From the NCBI GenBank assembly GCA_019843655.1, contig JACDQD010000105.1, positions 4,588,001 to 4,652,000 of the forward strand: a stretch of DNA of 64,000 nucleotides, written 5' to 3'. Below, in pieces: positions 62,495 to 64,000 of this stretch (the stretch's first letter is position 1; each line of letters begins with the position of its first letter). The notes beneath the pieces are model-generated. The model had not been told where the DNA came from and searched no databases. It worked only from the letters and a program-made list of their open reading frames with translations. The stretch is from Lethocerus indicus (Eukaryota; Arthropoda; Insecta; Hemiptera; Belostomatidae). Both the position numbers and the translations under genes were made by a program.

Positions 62495-64000
62495 GCTCTC
62501 TCATTCATACTTACAATGTAAGCTCTCCCTCCTTCTTTCCCGTTCTCTTCTCGGCCGTTCTCTTTCTCCTCTCTCTCTCCCGTATCCTGGAACGGCCTAC
62601 AGAAGGACGCCGATGGCGGCCGGCGAGGTGGGAGAACCCAACGCCCAATATACTACAAATCGACCTTTAAAACTGCACCGAAGTATTAAGAAATCCGCAT
62701 CCAGTACACATTTTTTTAAACTTATAAAAACTTGATAGTCTTGGTAGCTAGTCGTCGTTACAATAAAACTGGGTATGCGGTGATATTAACTCCCATCTTC
62801 CTTCTACCCTTGACCCGTTCTCTCCCTCTTGCCCTCTCATTCATACTTACGATATGAGGTCTCTCGGCCGTTCCCAATTCTCCCGGCTTCTCATAGAACA
62901 GCGCCTCTAATGTAGTTCGAGGCCCCGACGACAAATTCAACATTGTAACTACAATAGACTAATTCTATGACTACAAATTAAGATAATCGGGTGATTCTCT
63001 GTCCGACCTCTGTACAACTCATTCAGGTTTACGCTCTTTTGTCTAGTATAGGGCCAAATGATCCCGATAGAGGAAATATAAATTTCTAATATTTTTCAGA
63101 GAAGAATTTTCTATGTATGTAATAATATTTCTGGATCTCTGAGTAACCTCAGGAGTAGTTTAAGGTTAACACTCGGAACGCGTTCTTCTTCGGTACCACT
63201 ATCGAAAACTAACAGCTTTTATAGTTCCTCAATGTTTCTGTGTTCTGAATCGTATGATAGTTTATTAGTTATATAGAGTATCACAGAGGACAGATGACTG
63301 GAGTAGGCTTAAATATAAACGACTCCATCATAATTACCTCGCCCTGAGTAATCCGCTCTTTAGAACGTCACTTATCAGTGATATATAATCTCTTTCGCCC
63401 AAATATGTTTCCTACCTATTTATATCTACGATTTTTTTTTCACAGTCGTATTCTAGAGGTAAGAGTGGCAACAGCCGGAGCTATACATCGGGAATCGTTA
63501 CAGCGGTACTGGCGCGAAGTGATGTAGATTAAGAGCATCGGGTATGGAGCGAAGTTTAAGCGGGACTGGGAAGAGAGAAAGCTAGTGGGGGGTAGAGACA
63601 GCTGGAGCGGAGATAGTAGTGGGGCTGCTCGGTGAATTTGGCAAAAGAGTGGTGACGCAAGTGAGGGTCGTCAGCTGTTGACCAAGAGGTGGCACATACC
63701 ACCCTGACCTAGTGATCCACATACATAGCGCTCTCCGGCTCCCTAGCGCCACCGCCGCTTCTGCAACCTTCCTCCTCCACCTAGTACCTCAGTTTCGTCT
63801 ACTCTCCTTTGATCGCCTTCCAAACCGCCGGCTATAGAAACGGAATGTCTCGGGCTCGGACTCGTTACTTACAAGCGGAATTAATGCCCCTCGGAAAAGT
63901 AAACGCTCGCGGGCGGTGAAAGTTGAAGACGAAAGTCGAAGGATAGGTTCTACGGCGTAAACGGACTGTACTTTTAGCTAGAGGCAAAAATATATTTTCA
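56511..64000. other. 7.5-kb non-coding stretch, no gene recognised
   Basis: No exon could be supported on either strand. The stretch holds a cluster of AGGTACCTA/AAGTACC words (58109-58165), G-rich segments (59400-59780, 61020-61090), a pyrimidine microsatellite with a duplicated segment (62432-62880) and a GC-richer last 600 bp. Several minus-strand GTAAGT sites (62500, 62850, 63868) could be donors of a gene beyond the window, but no coding sequence is visible. Confidence 0.45.
62432..62880. repeat. direct repeats flanking a (CT)n tract
   Basis: The segment 62432-62562 and the segment 62788-62872 share, in order, CTCCCATCTTCC, TCTACCCTTGAC, CTCTCATTCATACTTAC and CTCGGCCGTTC. The first copy has a (CT)n expansion of about 30 bp at 62468-62495 that the second lacks. 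It is a local segmental duplication. Confidence 0.8.

Noticed and set aside
62257..62735. Overlapping 137- and 138-codon frames at 62.3 kb
   Set aside because: Low-complexity Leu/Ser and His/Thr translations of a pyrimidine-rich tract and (CT)n repeat; open only because the sequence lacks stops.
1..64000. CRISPR array, prokaryotic operon or viral genes
   Set aside because: No regularly spaced direct repeats with unique spacers, no ribosome-binding-site-led operons and no viral proteins; all genes are intron-rich and eukaryotic.

Overview
The window is nuclear DNA of an arthropod, most likely an insect. Genes are split by many GT-AG introns and separated by long AT-rich non-coding DNA with (AT)n microsatellites. 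The gene set (Fused kinase, a Cys-type SelM homologue, an astacin, an axonemal dynein intermediate chain) and a TATA/TCAGT core promoter fit an arthropod. I cannot name the species. Exon models were built by hand. Every model except the one at 53 kb keeps a single open frame across all its junctions.

Layout. 1-11.2 kb: no exon recognised; one 410-bp terminal-inverted-repeat element. 11.2-15.7 kb (+): last ten coding exons of beta-3-glucosyltransferase B3GLCT, with a 70-bp minisatellite in an intron. 16.2-30.0 kb (-): a 27-coding-exon DNAI3/WDR63 gene encoding about 1883 aa, roughly twice the usual size, with an X-box just upstream. 30.6-31.5 kb (-): selenoprotein M-like protein with Cys in place of Sec. 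32.2-36.4 kb (+): TRMT2A tRNA methyltransferase, head to head with the SelM gene. 37.2-41.6 kb (+): Fused/STK36 kinase, whose promoter and first exon are duplicated in inverted orientation just upstream. 41.9-47.0 kb (-): a secreted astacin protease, convergent with fused. 47-53 kb: no gene recognised. 53.1-54.2 kb (+): a small secreted Cys-containing protein whose two reading frames do not join cleanly. 54.2-64 kb: no gene recognised; repeats, G-rich tracts and one foldback repeat.

The genes do not form a pathway. B3GLCT and the SelM homologue are both ER proteins with KDEL-like tails. DNAI3 serves inner-arm dynein of motile axonemes such as sperm tails. TRMT2A modifies tRNA, Fused acts in Hedgehog signalling, and the astacin is secreted.

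The best leads are these. (1) DNAI3 carries a roughly 480-residue insertion between two adjacent strands of its first WD blade, including a lysine/glutamate tandem repeat. (2) An AT-rich, CpG-poor domain spans about 14-44 kb and ends inside two genes, whose codon use changes at the boundary. (3) The fused start exon lies in a large palindrome. (4) A repeat family is a 70-bp tandem array at 14 kb and a foldback at 56 kb. (5) The 53-kb secreted-protein gene has an 11-nt GT...AG segment that breaks its frame.
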